Part shown: piece by piece, positions 14,677 through 23,893 of the stretch
Layout: every line of letters begins with the position of its first letter
How positions within the stretch are numbered: position 1 is the first letter of the stretch
Assembly: GCA_022711435.1 (NCBI GenBank)
Contig: JAKLFB010000007.1
Span: 62,001 to 126,000 of the forward strand
Direction of reading: 5' to 3'
Length of the DNA: 64,000 bases
Origin: Verrucomicrobiota bacterium
GTDB taxonomy: Bacteria; Verrucomicrobiota; Verrucomicrobiia; Limisphaerales; UBA1319
Made by a program: the position numbers and the translations under genes
Notes under the pieces: model-generated
Databases searched by the model: none
What the model saw: only the letters and a program-made list of their open reading frames with translations
What the model was told of the DNA's origin: nothing

Positions 14677-15954
14677 TCACCGATTGCCTGGCCGCGGATC
14701 CGATTTCAGGTTCCAGCAGGTGATCTCGCGTTCGTCGCGCACGTAGAGCAGGCCGCCGGCCCAGGCGGGGAAGCTCCAGGTCTTGCCGCAGACCTGAAGG
14801 CGACCGCGTTCCCGGTAGCCGGCCGGATCGGCGTCGATCATCACCAGCTCGCCCAGATCGGTCAGCACCAGCAGCCGATCGCCTTGCGCAATGAGCGATG
14901 CGTAATCCCCAAACCCGGCTTGCGACCATGCGATCTGGCCGGTTCGCGCGTCGAATGCAACCAGCCGCTTGCCCGGTCCCAATCCATACAGATGATGCCC
15001 CGCCGTGACGGGGGTTGAAAGGTTGATCTTGAGATTCCTGTTGGTCCAGGCGGGGATCGCCCGAAGTCCGGCGCCCTCGGGGACAATGCGCGTCGCCACC
15101 ATCCCCAGGGTGTGGGAGCCGACGATCACCCGATCCTCGACCACGATCGGCGTCAGCACATGCCGGTTGGCCGATGTCTTGAGCGGGACTCTCCACAGGA
15201 GCTGTCCGTCGTCCGGCCGCAAGCCCATCAAGGCATGCGCCGAGAACACAATCACCTGCCGCACCCCAGCCACCTCCCGCACCAGGAATGATGAGTAGGC
15301 CATCGCATCGTTCTGCGACTGCCAGAGCTTGCGGCCGGTGCGCCGGTCGAAGCTCACCACGCTCGCGCCGTTGGTGGCGCCCACGGGAACGAAAACCCGA
15401 TGGCCGTCGACAATGCCGGAACCGTTGTTGCCCCGCCGGGTGGCCGCGCCTGTTTGCGATAAATTCTCTCCGGTAAACACCGCCCCGAAGTCCTTCTCGA
15501 AGCTGACGCCCCACCGGATCTTGCCGTCTGCGAGATCCAGGCACCGGAACTCGCCCCGGCAGGATTGGACGAACACCTGGCCGTCGTCGATGAAGGGCGT
15601 GCTCCGGGGGCCCGCCCCCCACTCGTCCTTGTGGGCTTCGGCATAGGGCTGGCGCCAGATCTCCCGGCCCGTCCGCGCATCCAGCCGGTGCGCAACCTCC
15701 CGCCCCTCTCGCTCGTCGAGATACACCAGGCTCCCATCGGTAACGACAATCCCGGAATGGCCGCCTCCCGCCTCGATCCGCCACGCGGGCGACGCCTGCG
15801 CCGGGAGCGCTTCCGGGAATGGCTCGCCGTCTGACACCCGACCGTCTCGATCCGGTCCGCGCCATTGCGGCCAATCGCCGGCTCCTGATTCCGGGCAGGC
15901 CAGGTTCAGCAGCGCACAGAGAATCGCCATCGCGGGACCGGTTCGGCTCGTCAT
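14677..15954 (-). CDS. Secreted PQQ-like beta-propeller repeat protein
   Basis: A 425-aa protein with an N-terminal signal sequence followed by 'GDWPQWRGPDRDG', a signature of propeller proteins common in Verrucomicrobia and Planctomycetes. Propeller repeats show 'LDARTGREIWRQ', 'LDLADGKIRWGV', 'FDRRTGRKLWQS', 'DGQLLWRVPL' and 'FDARTGQIAWSQ', each with the Asp/Gly-turn and Trp of quinoprotein-like blades. No cofactor ligands can be identified, so it is probably a structural or binding propeller rather than a dehydrogenase. It lies 71 bp upstream of cmr2 on the same strand but has no evident link to CRISPR function. Confidence 0.85.
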   Translation of the reverse strand: MTSRTGPAMAILCALLNLACPESGAGDWPQWRGPDRDGRVSDGEPFPEALPAQASPAWRIEAGGGHSGIVVTDGSLVYLDEREGREVAHRLDARTGREIWRQPYAEAHKDEWGAGPRSTPFIDDGQVFVQSCRGEFRCLDLADGKIRWGVSFEKDFGAVFTGENLSQTGAATRRGNNGSGIVDGHRVFVPVGATNGASVVSFDRRTGRKLWQSQNDAMAYSSFLVREVAGVRQVIVFSAHALMGLRPDDGQLLWRVPLKTSANRHVLTPIVVEDRVIVGSHTLGMVATRIVPEGAGLRAIPAWTNRNLKINLSTPVTAGHHLYGLGPGKRLVAFDARTGQIAWSQAGFGDYASLIAQGDRLLVLTDLGELVMIDADPAGYRERGRLQVCGKTWSFPAWAGGLLYVRDEREITCWNLKSDPRPGNR

Positions 15955-15996
15955 GCCCTTGAAAATAGCCGGGCGGCTGCGGTTGGCAAGAGGCGA

Positions 15997-16503
15997 TCAG
16001 TATCCGAGGCGAGCGAGCTCGGACTGGAGCTGGTCCTGGAAGGCGAGGATGTCCGCCTGCGAGGGTTTATAGCCGCGCTGCTGGGGGGCCAGGGCCAGAC
16101 GCCCCATCTGATCCAGATACCATTCGGCTTTCTGCCCGTCGGCGAAAGTCACCTTGCCGCTCAGCATCGTGCCGGGCCGGACCATTTGATCGACGCTGAT
16201 CTGGGCGCGACCGCCGCCCGGGGCCGGCGCCGGCTCCGCCGCGCCGTCCAAGCCCCCCCCGGCTTCATCGAGATCGCTCTCGTCGCGATCGGCCGGAGCA
16301 GCGGCTGGGATCACCGGATCGGCCGGTGCGGGCGCGTCCGAATCCTTCGGCTGCAGGCGAAGATCGTCGATCAGAAACCGCAGCTCCATGTACGTCATGC
16401 TGATCCCCAGATCCTGCGAGAGCTTCTGCTGGATCTCCGAAAGCTTGAGCCCTTGCTCGATCCACTGGCGGACTTGTTGTTTTTGAGCGTCGTCAAGGTT
16501 CAT
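15997..16503 (-). CDS. Conserved hypothetical protein of the nfeD-floA cluster
   Basis: A 168-aa cytoplasmic protein. The N-terminal 50 residues ('QVRQWIEQGLKLSEIQQKL', 'ISMTYMELRFLIDDL') look like a small helix-turn-helix-like or three-helix domain. A Pro/Ala/Asp linker follows (about 55-100). The C-terminal beta segment 'PGTMLSGKVTFADGQKAEW' ends in helices. It overlaps the upstream gene's stop by ATGA. I recall similar proteins in Verrucomicrobia but know no function. Confidence 0.75.
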   Translation of the reverse strand: MNLDDAQKQQVRQWIEQGLKLSEIQQKLSQDLGISMTYMELRFLIDDLRLQPKDSDAPAPADPVIPAAAPADRDESDLDEAGGGLDGAAEPAPAPGGGRAQISVDQMVRPGTMLSGKVTFADGQKAEWYLDQMGRLALAPQQRGYKPSQADILAFQDQLQSELARLGY

Positions 16504-17099
16504 AGATCATCGAATGCGCGGGGGGGGCCGATAATGGTCTGAGCCACCACAGCTTGGCGCAGCCCTCGGGGGGTTCGCAGCCAATCCAGGTACATCGCCC
16601 GTTCTTTGGACCGATCGAGCAGGAGGCTCTGGGCTGGAGCCGTCATCGGCATGGGGGCGGGCGCCGGCTGGCTGCGCCCCGCAGGCGCGAGTTGCGCAGC
16701 GGCCGCCGGCGGTTGCGGGAGCGCCGTGGAAGCTCGGACGGCCGGCGCGGGAGCGGGCCGGGGCCGGAGCCGCGGCGCCCGCGGTTCGAGCGCGGCTGGC
16801 GGCGGCTGGATCACCGGAGGCGGAGCGGCCGGGGGCGGAGGCAGAGGCGGCGGTTTCTCCTCCGCAGGCCCGACCTCCAAAAGCCGCCGCAATTCCTTTT
16901 CCCAGTCGAATCCGCGCGAAGGCGCCGATGGCGAGGCCGGCTGGTCTGCCGGCCGGGCCGTCGGAGGCGGGGGCGCCGCCGGCCAGGGCTCCTCCGAGCC
17001 GGCGGGCGGGGCCGGCGCCTCATCCGGGGTCCGCCGGCGCATCAGGTTCGAGAGGGCCGACAGGACGATGATCGCCAGGATGGTGAGGATGGCTTCCAT
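16500..17099 (-). CDS. Membrane-anchored proline-rich protein
   Basis: A 199-aa protein with one N-terminal transmembrane helix ('ILTILAIIVLSALSNLM') and a long Pro/Ala-rich low-complexity region. A short conserved C-terminal patch reads 'DWLRTPRGLRQAVVAQTIIGPPRAF'. The patch resembles the C-termini of proteins found next to FloA in related bacteria. It lies 19 bp downstream of floA and overlaps the next gene by ATGA, so it is probably co-expressed with the membrane-microdomain genes. Exact role unknown. Confidence 0.7.
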   Translation of the reverse strand: MEAILTILAIIVLSALSNLMRRRTPDEAPAPPAGSEEPWPAAPPPPTARPADQPASPSAPSRGFDWEKELRRLLEVGPAEEKPPPLPPPPAAPPPVIQPPPAALEPRAPRLRPRPAPAPAVRASTALPQPPAAAAQLAPAGRSQPAPAPMPMTAPAQSLLLDRSKERAMYLDWLRTPRGLRQAVVAQTIIGPPRAFDDL

Positions 17100-17118
17100 G
17101 GCTCAAGGCGCCGGGCGC

Positions 17119-18189
17119 TCACTGGGCTTTGGGTTTGGGTTCCTTGCCCGTGCCGGGGCTGGCGATGCTGTCGCGCATGGAGGTGTCCGCCTGGATGTTT
17201 TTCATCCGCAGATAATCCAGGATGCCGAGGTTGCCTTGCCGGAATGCCTCGGCCATGGCGAGCGGCACCTGGGACTCGGCCTCGACCACGCGCGCCCGCA
17301 TCTCCTGGACGCGGGCGAGCATCTCCTGCTCGAGCGCGACGGCGGCGGCGCGCCGGACCTCGGCCTGGGCCTGGGCGATCAGCTTGTTGGCCTCGGCCTG
17401 CTCGCCCTGCAGCTTCGCGCCGACGTTCTCGCCCACATCCACATCCGCGATGTCGATCGAGAGGATTTCGAATGCCGTATTGCTGTCGAGCCCCTTCTCG
17501 AGCACGGTTTTCGAAATCCGGTCGGGGTTCTCGAGAACCTCCTTGTAGCTGTCCACCGATCCGATCGTCGAGACGATCCCCTCGCCCACGCGGGCGATGA
17601 TGGTCTCTTCGGTGGCGCCGCCGACGAACCGGGCCAGGTTGGTTCGCACCGTCACGCGAGCCCGCGCCTTGATCACGATCCCGTCCTTGGCAACCGCGTC
17701 GATGGTGACCTTTCCGGTAGTGGGCGCCGGGCAATCAATGACCTTGGGGTTGACCGAGGTCTTGACCGCCTCGAGCACGGTCTTGCCGGTGCCCTTGGTG
17801 GCGAGGTCGATCGCGCAGGCGCGGTCGAAGTCGAGGTGGATCCCCGCCTTGCGCGCCGCGATCAGCGCCAGGATCACCATCTCGACGCTCCCGCCCGCCA
17901 GGTAGTGCGTCGACAGATCGTCGATCGTCACGTCCAGTCCCGACTTGATGGCGGTGATCCGGTTGTCGACCACCATGCCGACCGGCACGCTGCGCAGCCG
18001 CAGCGCGATCAGATCGGTGAAGCGCACACGCGCGCCCGAGAACAACGCCCGGATCCACACGCTGAAGAAATTGATCAGCAGGATGGCGGCCACCAGAAAC
18101 ACGACCAGCACCACCGCCAGCGCGATCATCATCAACAGCCGCGAGCTCAGCAGATTCATCTGGCCCAGAAACAGAATTGTATTTGACAT
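17119..18189 (-). CDS. floA: Flotillin-like protein FloA
   Basis: A 356-aa SPFH/band-7 scaffold protein of membrane microdomains. An N-terminal membrane hairpin (about residues 14-45) is followed by '[31 protein letters not shown]' and '[25 protein letters not shown]', both highly characteristic of YqfA/FloA. The C-terminal Ala/Glu/Gln-rich coiled coil spans about 255-335. Length matches the family. It follows nfeD on the same strand, as in the Bacillus yqeZ-yqfA-yqfB arrangement. Confidence 0.95.
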   Translation of the reverse strand: MSNTILFLGQMNLLSSRLLMMIALAVVLVVFLVAAILLINFFSVWIRALFSGARVRFTDLIALRLRSVPVGMVVDNRITAIKSGLDVTIDDLSTHYLAGGSVEMVILALIAARKAGIHLDFDRACAIDLATKGTGKTVLEAVKTSVNPKVIDCPAPTTGKVTIDAVAKDGIVIKARARVTVRTNLARFVGGATEETIIARVGEGIVSTIGSVDSYKEVLENPDRISKTVLEKGLDSNTAFEILSIDIADVDVGENVGAKLQGEQAEANKLIAQAQAEVRRAAAVALEQEMLARVQEMRARVVEAESQVPLAMAEAFRQGNLGILDYLRMKNIQADTSMRDSIASPGTGKEPKPKAQ

Positions 18190-18232
18190 AATTTGACGTC
18201 GCTTTTCTGCGGCAGGCGCGCGCGCCCGCCGC

Positions 18233-18700
18233 TCATGATGGCGACATGATGGCCCGAACCACCACGCGCCCGCCTTCGACCGCCACGACCCGCACCGCCA
18301 TCCCGCGCTCGATGAACGGGCCCTCGGAGACCACGTCTACCCGTTGCCCCTGGATCGTCGCCACGCCCGACGGACGGAGGTGGGTGTAGGCCGTGCCACT
18401 CTGGTTCATCAGCTCCGGGCGTTCGTTGCCCAGGCCGCCCACCTGCCGGGTGGAGATGAATACCCGAGCCGCCCTGCTGTTCGGGAAAAAGCGCAGGTAG
18501 GCCAGGGCGCCGGCCGCCAGGCCGGCCGATACCAGCCCCAGCGTCCAGTGGCCCGTGCGCACCCCGTGCTGCGCATACGCGATCGCCACGGCCGCCACCA
18601 GGCAGCCCAATCCCAGCGTCCCAGCCACCAGGCCCGGCAGGATGGTCTCGAGCACCAACAAAACCGCCCCTGCCAGGATCAGGATGACGACGGTTTCCAT
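18233..18700 (-). CDS. NfeD-like membrane protein
   Basis: About 155 aa from the ATG at 18700. An alternative ATG at 18712 adds four residues, and an open frame further upstream is too basic and proline-rich to be real. Several N-terminal transmembrane helices ('[22 protein letters not shown]' and two more) precede a C-terminal OB-fold (about 100-155) with '[35 protein letters not shown]', the NfeD C-terminal signature. NfeD partners with flotillin-like proteins, and floA is 43 bp downstream. This is the short form without the N-terminal ClpP-like protease domain. Confidence 0.85.
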   Translation of the reverse strand: METVVILILAGAVLLVLETILPGLVAGTLGLGCLVAAVAIAYAQHGVRTGHWTLGLVSAGLAAGALAYLRFFPNSRAARVFISTRQVGGLGNERPELMNQSGTAYTHLRPSGVATIQGQRVDVVSEGPFIERGMAVRVVAVEGGRVVVRAIMSPS

Positions 18701-19014
18701 GTCCGGTAACATAGATGCGGGGCGGTCCTCTGGCAAGGTTTGGTTCTGGCGGCGCACGGGGCTCGATGGCCTAGCGATTGGCCCGGTCGATCCGGGGCCC
18801 GGCGGGCCGCTCCTCGCAAAGCCCGCCATCATCTCTTTATCCGGTCTGCTCCCATCCGGCCTTCCCCGCCTCGTCGATAACCATACAGACCGTGGCCGGC
18901 CCACGTGCGCCCCAAGCGACTGTCACCCCGGAGGTCCGAGTTCCCGTTTTCGGCCGCTTCGATTTCCCGCTTGCACCGCGGGGCTTTTTGCGCAATTTTG
19001 TCCCACTTTTAATC
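18701..19014. other. Divergent intergenic region between nfeD and mdh
   Basis: About 310 bp separates the divergently transcribed nfeD and mdh. The last 40 bases before mdh are T-rich (GGGCTTTTTGCGCAATTTTG), which fits a promoter or leader, but I could not define -35/-10 boxes with confidence. No repeat or RNA structure was recognised. Confidence 0.4.
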
Positions 19015-20007
19015 ATGAGTCCGACACCCATTCGAGTGGCTGTAACCGGCGCCGCCGGCCATATCAGTTATGCCCTGCTCTTCCGCATCGCCTCCGGGGC
19101 CATGTTTGGCCCTGAACAGCCTCTGATCCTTCATTTGATCGAGATCGAGTCGGGGATGAAATCGCTGGGCGGCACCGTCTTGGAGATCGAGGATTGCGCC
19201 TTCCCGCTCCTGAAGGGGATGCAGGTAACGACGGATCTGGCGGAGGGTTTCCGGGATGTGAATTGGGCGATTCTGGTGGGCGGGATTCCCCGCCGGCCCG
19301 GCATGGAACGGAAAGACCTGCTCGATATCAACGGGCGCATCTTCGTCGATCAGGGCCGCGCTCTCGAGCGTTACGCGGCTGCCGACGTTCGCGTCCTGGT
19401 GGTCGCCAATCCATGCAACACGAACTGCCTCATCGCCATGCGGAACGCGCCCCGGATCCCGTCCGATCGCTGGATGGCGATGACCCGTCTCGACGAGGAC
19501 CGGGCCCGGGGATTTCTGGCTCGGAAGGCCGGGGTGAGCACGACCGATGTCTCTCGAGTGGCCGTCTGGGGCAACCATTCCGCCACCCAATACCCGGATA
19601 TCTACTTGGCGAGCATCTGCGGCCGGCCCGTTCCCGAGGTGATCCAGGACGAGCCATGGCTGCAGGGTGAATTCATGCGCGGCGTGCAGCAGCGCGGCAG
19701 CGCCGTCCTCCAGGCCCGCGGCGCCTCGAGTGCCGGCAGCGCCGCCCATGCCATCATCGAAGCCGTTCGATCCGTCATCGAGCCAACCCCGGCTGGCGAT
19801 TGGCACAGCATGGCCGTTTGCGCCGATGGCAGCTACGGGATCGAACGCGGCTTGATCTCCTCATTCCCGGTGCAGTCGAACGGCCAGGGGCTGACGATCG
19901 TCCATGGCCTGGATCTCCACGAGTTCAGCCGGGCCAGGATCCAGACGTCGATCGACGAGCTCCGAGATGAACGGTCGCACGTCACCGAGCTCCTTCCCGC
20001 CGGCTGA
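19015..20007 (+). CDS. mdh: Malate dehydrogenase
   Basis: A 330-aa NAD-dependent malate dehydrogenase of the TCA cycle. The N-terminal Rossmann motif is '[21 protein letters not shown]' in this protein. Next come '[18 protein letters not shown]' (mobile loop with the substrate-binding arginines) and '[13 protein letters not shown]'. '[13 protein letters not shown]' and '[12 protein letters not shown]' carry the catalytic Asp and His. Start at 19015 fixes the first residues to [12 protein letters not shown]; the frame is open further upstream but without family similarity. It is the only plus-strand gene between the two cmr half-operons and converges on cmr1, 17 bp apart. Confidence 0.93.
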   Translation: MSPTPIRVAVTGAAGHISYALLFRIASGAMFGPEQPLILHLIEIESGMKSLGGTVLEIEDCAFPLLKGMQVTTDLAEGFRDVNWAILVGGIPRRPGMERKDLLDINGRIFVDQGRALERYAAADVRVLVVANPCNTNCLIAMRNAPRIPSDRWMAMTRLDEDRARGFLARKAGVSTTDVSRVAVWGNHSATQYPDIYLASICGRPVPEVIQDEPWLQGEFMRGVQQRGSAVLQARGASSAGSAAHAIIEAVRSVIEPTPAGDWHSMAVCADGSYGIERGLISSFPVQSNGQGLTIVHGLDLHEFSRARIQTSIDELRDERSHVTELLPAG

Positions 20008-20024
20008 GGCGGCTCGGTCCTGCG

Positions 20025-21071
20025 TCACAGCGCAGGCCGCAGGGATTCGTCCCTTTTCATCGCGTCGTACAGCTCGAGCGAAACGGGCACGGGCCGTCCC
20101 TGGAGATGCGCCTTGCGTCCGGCCGGCCAGCGCTGAGCATCGATAAACAGGATCAGGCCTGCCCATTGTCCCGAGGCAGAGCGATAGGGCCGGAGGATCA
20201 CGGGCGAGGCAAATCGCCCCTGCTCGGCCTGCGTCCGCCCGGCCTGCCATGTCCAGTCCGCCAGCTGGCCCTGGGTGTAACGCTGGTGGATTGGCAGGCC
20301 CAGCGCCGCCCGGAACACCGGCCCGCCATGCAACCGCAATCCCGCGTCATGATCCTGTCGGACCCAGGGGAATCCGGGCCCGCAGCGCCCAGCCACCACG
20401 TCCTGGCTGCGTCCGTGATGACGCCACCCCTTCAACCACCGGGCCAGCTTCCGAACCGCGTCCGCCCTGTCTCGAGCGGGCAGCTGGCGCGCGACCACCA
20501 TGTCCGGCGTTCGGAAGCGCGCCAGGGCCGAGGCCAGCGATGGCGGATTGCCTGCCATCGCCAGCGCGCCCAAGGTGCGGCGGGAACGATATCCCAGCGC
20601 CCCCCACTGCCCGAACACCGCCGCCAGCGCCAGGATGTCCTCCCAAAGCCGATCCTCGCCGGTCCAGATCAGATCCATCCGGAATTGAACCGGGCCATCG
20701 GCCAGGCCGAACCCGGCCCGGCGATTCTGCCGCAGGGTGAAGAACAGGTATTCGGCGTCCGCTCCCGCCAGCCCTTGGAGATCGTCGGCGCCGATCGCGG
20801 CCCGGCTCGACAGCGAGGACGATCCGGCAGCGTCGAGCTGGATCCGCAGCACGCTGGGACGGCGCTCGCCCGGGCGGGCCGATCCGAAGATCTGCTGCTC
20901 CTGCGCGGCGAGAGGAGTCGCGGCCATGGATCGGAATCCTCCAAGGACGCGGAACCACCACCGCAGCTGGCCTCGGATGGCGGGGCCGCGTATCTCGGCC
21001 TGCGCGGCTGGCCGGGCGCCTCCTGACAGCAGGGGCGTGAGGAGGTCGAACGTGAACGTCTGGCGTCTCAT
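20025..21071 (-). CDS. cmr1: Type III-B CRISPR effector subunit Cmr1
   Basis: A 348-aa RAMP protein at the 3' end of crRNA in the Cmr complex. The N-terminus 'FTFDLLTPLLSGGARPA' and 'IRGPAIRGQLRWWFRVLGG' are the classic Cmr1 signature. 'FGQWGALGYRSRRTLGAL' is its internal glycine-rich motif. The start codon overlaps the cmr6 stop as ATGA. It is the last gene of this half-operon and faces mdh. Identification is secure. Confidence 0.93.
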   Translation of the reverse strand: MRRQTFTFDLLTPLLSGGARPAAQAEIRGPAIRGQLRWWFRVLGGFRSMAATPLAAQEQQIFGSARPGERRPSVLRIQLDAAGSSSLSSRAAIGADDLQGLAGADAEYLFFTLRQNRRAGFGLADGPVQFRMDLIWTGEDRLWEDILALAAVFGQWGALGYRSRRTLGALAMAGNPPSLASALARFRTPDMVVARQLPARDRADAVRKLARWLKGWRHHGRSQDVVAGRCGPGFPWVRQDHDAGLRLHGGPVFRAALGLPIHQRYTQGQLADWTWQAGRTQAEQGRFASPVILRPYRSASGQWAGLILFIDAQRWPAGRKAHLQGRPVPVSLELYDAMKRDESLRPAL

Positions 21072-22378
21072 GGCATCCGGCCGAGCTTGATCTTCTTGGA
21101 GACCTGGCGAATGGCCATCTCGACATGAGCCCAGGGCCCGCCTCGGGCGGCCCGGCGTTTGAGGTCGTCCCAGAAAACCGCCCGCTCGCCCCGGAGGGCC
21201 CGGACGACCGCTGCCTGCTGCCGCGGCGTCAATTGGCGGGTGAAATACTGGAGCCGGGCGCGGAACTGCTCATCCGTGAGCTGGCTCAGCTCGAAGTCCT
21301 CTTTCTCCTCGGGGCTCATGGCAGAGAGCCGCTCCCGGCTGGCGGCGGCGGATTGCTCGACCGCCTCTTTCTGCTCCTGGCGCTGCTGTTCGTCGTCCTG
21401 CTGGCGCCGGGCCACGGTCTCCTGATCGAATGCCTGGCGGACCTGGCGCCGCCACTGGTCCTGCAGGGCGTCCGATGTGTCGAACCAGCCGAAGCCGGCC
21501 GCCGTCCCCGCTCCCAGCCCCCATTCGCGCAGTCCGAGCGCCAGCCACCGCGATGCCCAGCCCGCTTCCGGTTGCGGCCCGCGCAGTCCGAAGGCAAACA
21601 CGTGCCCGGCCGCCACGACCGGGTAGAAATCCAGGCGGGGAGCCTCCACATCGGGCGCCTGTGCCAGGGGCTTCTCCCGGGCGTAATAGCCGGGGTGATG
21701 ATCGGACCGCACCTCGACTTCGAGGTCGGGGGAGGGGGACTCCCACGGGCAAGCCGGCAGGAACTGGATGCGGCCGGCGATGGTCGGGAGCGATGGCGGC
21801 CCTGCAGGCTCGATCTCGGGCGCGTCGAGGCCGCCGGCCTTATCCAGCTGCCGGGCCGCCGCCGCCGCGATCTGCGGCCAGGCTGCCCCGCAGGCCTGGG
21901 CTTCGTTCGACTCCGCGGCCCGCGCCTCGGCGTTCCAGCCGAACACCCGGAGGATCCGCTCGAAGAGCTGGGCCTTTGCTGCGTCGCCGGATGCGCCCGA
22001 GAGCTCGCGCACGGCCGCCTGGCGCGCGCAGCCTTTCGCGGCCGCACCCGGTATCCAGGGGGCCCCCGTCAGCCGATCCAGGCAGAGGCCGGGCGCGGCT
22101 GCGGGCGCCAGGCCGCCCGGCAGGCTCAGACGCGCCCGCAGCTTCGCAAACAGGAGATCCTCAGGCGCAATCCGCAGCCCATGGAGCAGCAGGTTGCGCC
22201 ATGCCTTTTGCCGGTGGGGCAAGGCCGGCCAAGCCAGGATCCGAGCCAGGCGCTCCGCCTCGCGAGCGCCTCGCTCCGGCGGCGCGCCGTACCGCTCGAG
22301 AAGCAGGGTGCGCTGGTCGCACAGCGCCGCATCCACCCCGAGCGCTCTCCAGGTATCGGAAGGGAGCCAGACGCTCAT
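21068..22378 (-). CDS. cmr6: Type III-B CRISPR effector subunit Cmr6 with long C-terminal extension
   Basis: A 436-aa RAMP protein. The start at 22378 overlaps the cmr5 stop as ATGA; the frame is open further upstream but there antisense to, or out of frame with, cmr4/cmr5. The RAMP part (about 60-300) shows 'GAPWIPGAAAKGCARQA', 'GRIQFLPACPW', 'LDFYPVVAAGHVFAFGL' and the glycine loop 'WGLGAGTAAGFGWF'. Typical Cmr6 proteins end near this loop at roughly 250-320 aa. This one continues for about 135 residues, first as a Gln/Glu/Arg-rich coiled-coil-like segment (about 305-352), then a helical segment ending in KKIKLGRMP. Confidence 0.88.
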   Translation of the reverse strand: MSVWLPSDTWRALGVDAALCDQRTLLLERYGAPPERGAREAERLARILAWPALPHRQKAWRNLLLHGLRIAPEDLLFAKLRARLSLPGGLAPAAAPGLCLDRLTGAPWIPGAAAKGCARQAAVRELSGASGDAAKAQLFERILRVFGWNAEARAAESNEAQACGAAWPQIAAAAARQLDKAGGLDAPEIEPAGPPSLPTIAGRIQFLPACPWESPSPDLEVEVRSDHHPGYYAREKPLAQAPDVEAPRLDFYPVVAAGHVFAFGLRGPQPEAGWASRWLALGLREWGLGAGTAAGFGWFDTSDALQDQWRRQVRQAFDQETVARRQQDDEQQRQEQKEAVEQSAAASRERLSAMSPEEKEDFELSQLTDEQFRARLQYFTRQLTPRQQAAVVRALRGERAVFWDDLKRRAARGGPWAHVEMAIRQVSKKIKLGRMP

Positions 22379-22755
22379 CGAGCCGGGTTGGCGGGCGCCA
22401 GGCGCCGCAGATGGCCCAGGTAGATCAGAGCCTCGGATGTCGCCCGCTGCAGCAGGAGCGAATCGCTCCTCTCGCCCGTCAGCACCTGGATCAGCGATTC
22501 GGGATCGGGCGCTGCCGCCGGGAGCAAGCCCAGGTGCGCCGGCGACAGGAAATCGGCGATGCTGGCTGCGATGGCCGCCGCCGCCCCCCCCTGGCCCCTC
22601 GCCACGCCCATGGCCCCGAGCAATCCCCGCTGCAGAATCAGCGTCGCCAGGTCCCGCGCCGCGCCGCCGGGATCGCCGGCTGCCCATCGGCGCCCCGCGT
22701 CGGATTGCCAGAACCGCAGGGCGTGAGCGGCGCGCAGTTGTTCGACATTTTTCAT
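22375..22755 (-). CDS. cmr5: Type III-B CRISPR effector small subunit Cmr5
   Basis: A 126-aa all-helical protein between cmr4 and cmr6. It has 'LATLILQRGLLGAMGVARG' in the middle and ends 'ATSEALIYLGHLRRLA', the usual Cmr5 C-terminal helix pattern. Cmr5 forms the backbone filament that stabilises target RNA binding. It follows cmr4 by 12 bp and overlaps cmr6 as ATGA. Confidence 0.85.
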   Translation of the reverse strand: MKNVEQLRAAHALRFWQSDAGRRWAAGDPGGAARDLATLILQRGLLGAMGVARGQGGAAAAIAASIADFLSPAHLGLLPAAAPDPESLIQVLTGERSDSLLLQRATSEALIYLGHLRRLAPANPAR

Positions 22756-22767
22756 TGGATCGAGGGC

Positions 22768-23733
22768 TCAGGCCACGGGATTCTTCACGGCCACCGAGCA
22801 GAGCCCGTGGCCTGTGCTGGCATCGCCTCCGACCTGGCAGATGCCCCCCTTCTCCATTCTCTCGCGGAAGAGGTCGAGCGCACCCCGAGCCTGGCCCTGG
22901 GCCGGGCGCGGCTCCGCCTCCTCCCGGGCCATGATCCGCGCGTAGAACATCGTCTCGGCTGGCACGTTCTCCTGGCTGTAGATGGATCCCGCTCGCACGG
23001 CCCCGGAGCCAGCGTCCAAGGCCGCGTGCTGGACGACCTCGCAAGCGGTCTGGACCAGGTAGGACAGGAGGCTGTCGCTCACCAGCACCAGGCGCGAGCT
23101 CAGCTCGGTCCAGACCGGGTCGGCGGGCAGCAGGGATTGCAGCGCGCCCGGCAGCTGCGGCGGCAGCTCCTCGCGATAGAACAGCGTGTAATCCTCGAGC
23201 ACGATCCGATCGCCCAAGGCCAGTATCCCTTGCCGATGGAAGAGCGCCTGGTGATCGCGCGGCGATTCCCGAGGCAGCAGATCGTGGTTGGGCGTCCCGT
23301 CCGGCTTCAGCGCCGCCAGCCCCCCATCGCGCGCGTAGCGGCGCAGGATCAGCGGGCACGTCACCCACGCGAAACCGCCCCGGGCCGACCGCACCGGGAA
23401 CGCCAGCAGCCGCGCCTCGGACACGTGCAGCCGGCTGGGCGCCGTCTGGCCCGGACGGTTGTCGCCAAACAGCCACCGCCCCTGGGCATCCCGCTGCATG
23501 CCGGCGGGGTTTCCTTCCGACGCGCCGGCCTCGAGCCATGCGGCGGCCAGCGCGCCCTTGAGGGTCGGGCCCGGAATCACCGGGAATCCCGTGGGCCGCT
23601 CCCGCTGGATCGGCCGATCCACCGCGCCCGGTCCGAAGCCGGCCCCCACATGCATCGGCGTTTGCGTCAACAGATGCAGCAGACGCGAAGTTCGCTGCCG
23701 CGGCGACTGGCTTCCGGTGTTGGAATCGCTCAT
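22768..23733 (-). CDS. cmr4: Type III-B CRISPR effector backbone subunit Cmr4 (target-RNA cleaving)
   Basis: A 321-aa RAMP protein forming the Cmr backbone. The N-terminus has 'LLHLLTQTPMHVGAG' followed by 'GAVDRPIQRERPTGFPVIPG'. The Asp of VDRPIQRE (D39) is at the position of the catalytic Asp that cuts target RNA at 6-nt intervals in studied Cmr4. 'LKGAL' follows, and the C-terminal 'QVGGDASTGHGLC' is the family glycine-rich loop. First gene of the cmr4-5-6-1 half-operon; 160 bp separate it from the symporter gene upstream on the same strand. Confidence 0.93.
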   Translation of the reverse strand: MSDSNTGSQSPRQRTSRLLHLLTQTPMHVGAGFGPGAVDRPIQRERPTGFPVIPGPTLKGALAAAWLEAGASEGNPAGMQRDAQGRWLFGDNRPGQTAPSRLHVSEARLLAFPVRSARGGFAWVTCPLILRRYARDGGLAALKPDGTPNHDLLPRESPRDHQALFHRQGILALGDRIVLEDYTLFYREELPPQLPGALQSLLPADPVWTELSSRLVLVSDSLLSYLVQTACEVVQHAALDAGSGAVRAGSIYSQENVPAETMFYARIMAREEAEPRPAQGQARGALDLFRERMEKGGICQVGGDASTGHGLCSVAVKNPVA

Positions 23734-23893
23734 GGACCGGAATCCATGCTACCGGCGTTCCGCTGCCGCCGCCAAGCCTAATCCGCAACGGTCCGCGAGT
23801 TGGGCGCCGCGCCAGAAGTCCCGATGCCGCCCGGGCGGAGGCCCTGCCGCCGGGGATTGCGGCAGCCCGACAGCCCTTTCGCCTCAGCCGCGG

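Noticed and set aside
16606..18186. 526-aa plus-strand frame opposite floA
   Set aside because: Antisense to a clear FloA and a proline-rich gene; composition is the mirror of GC-rich codons and no domain is recognisable.
22379..23788. 906-aa minus-strand frame ending as Cmr6
   Set aside because: Upstream of 22378 it overlaps cmr5 and cmr4 in another frame and reads as Arg/Gly-rich noise; the ATGA overlap at 22378 marks the real start.
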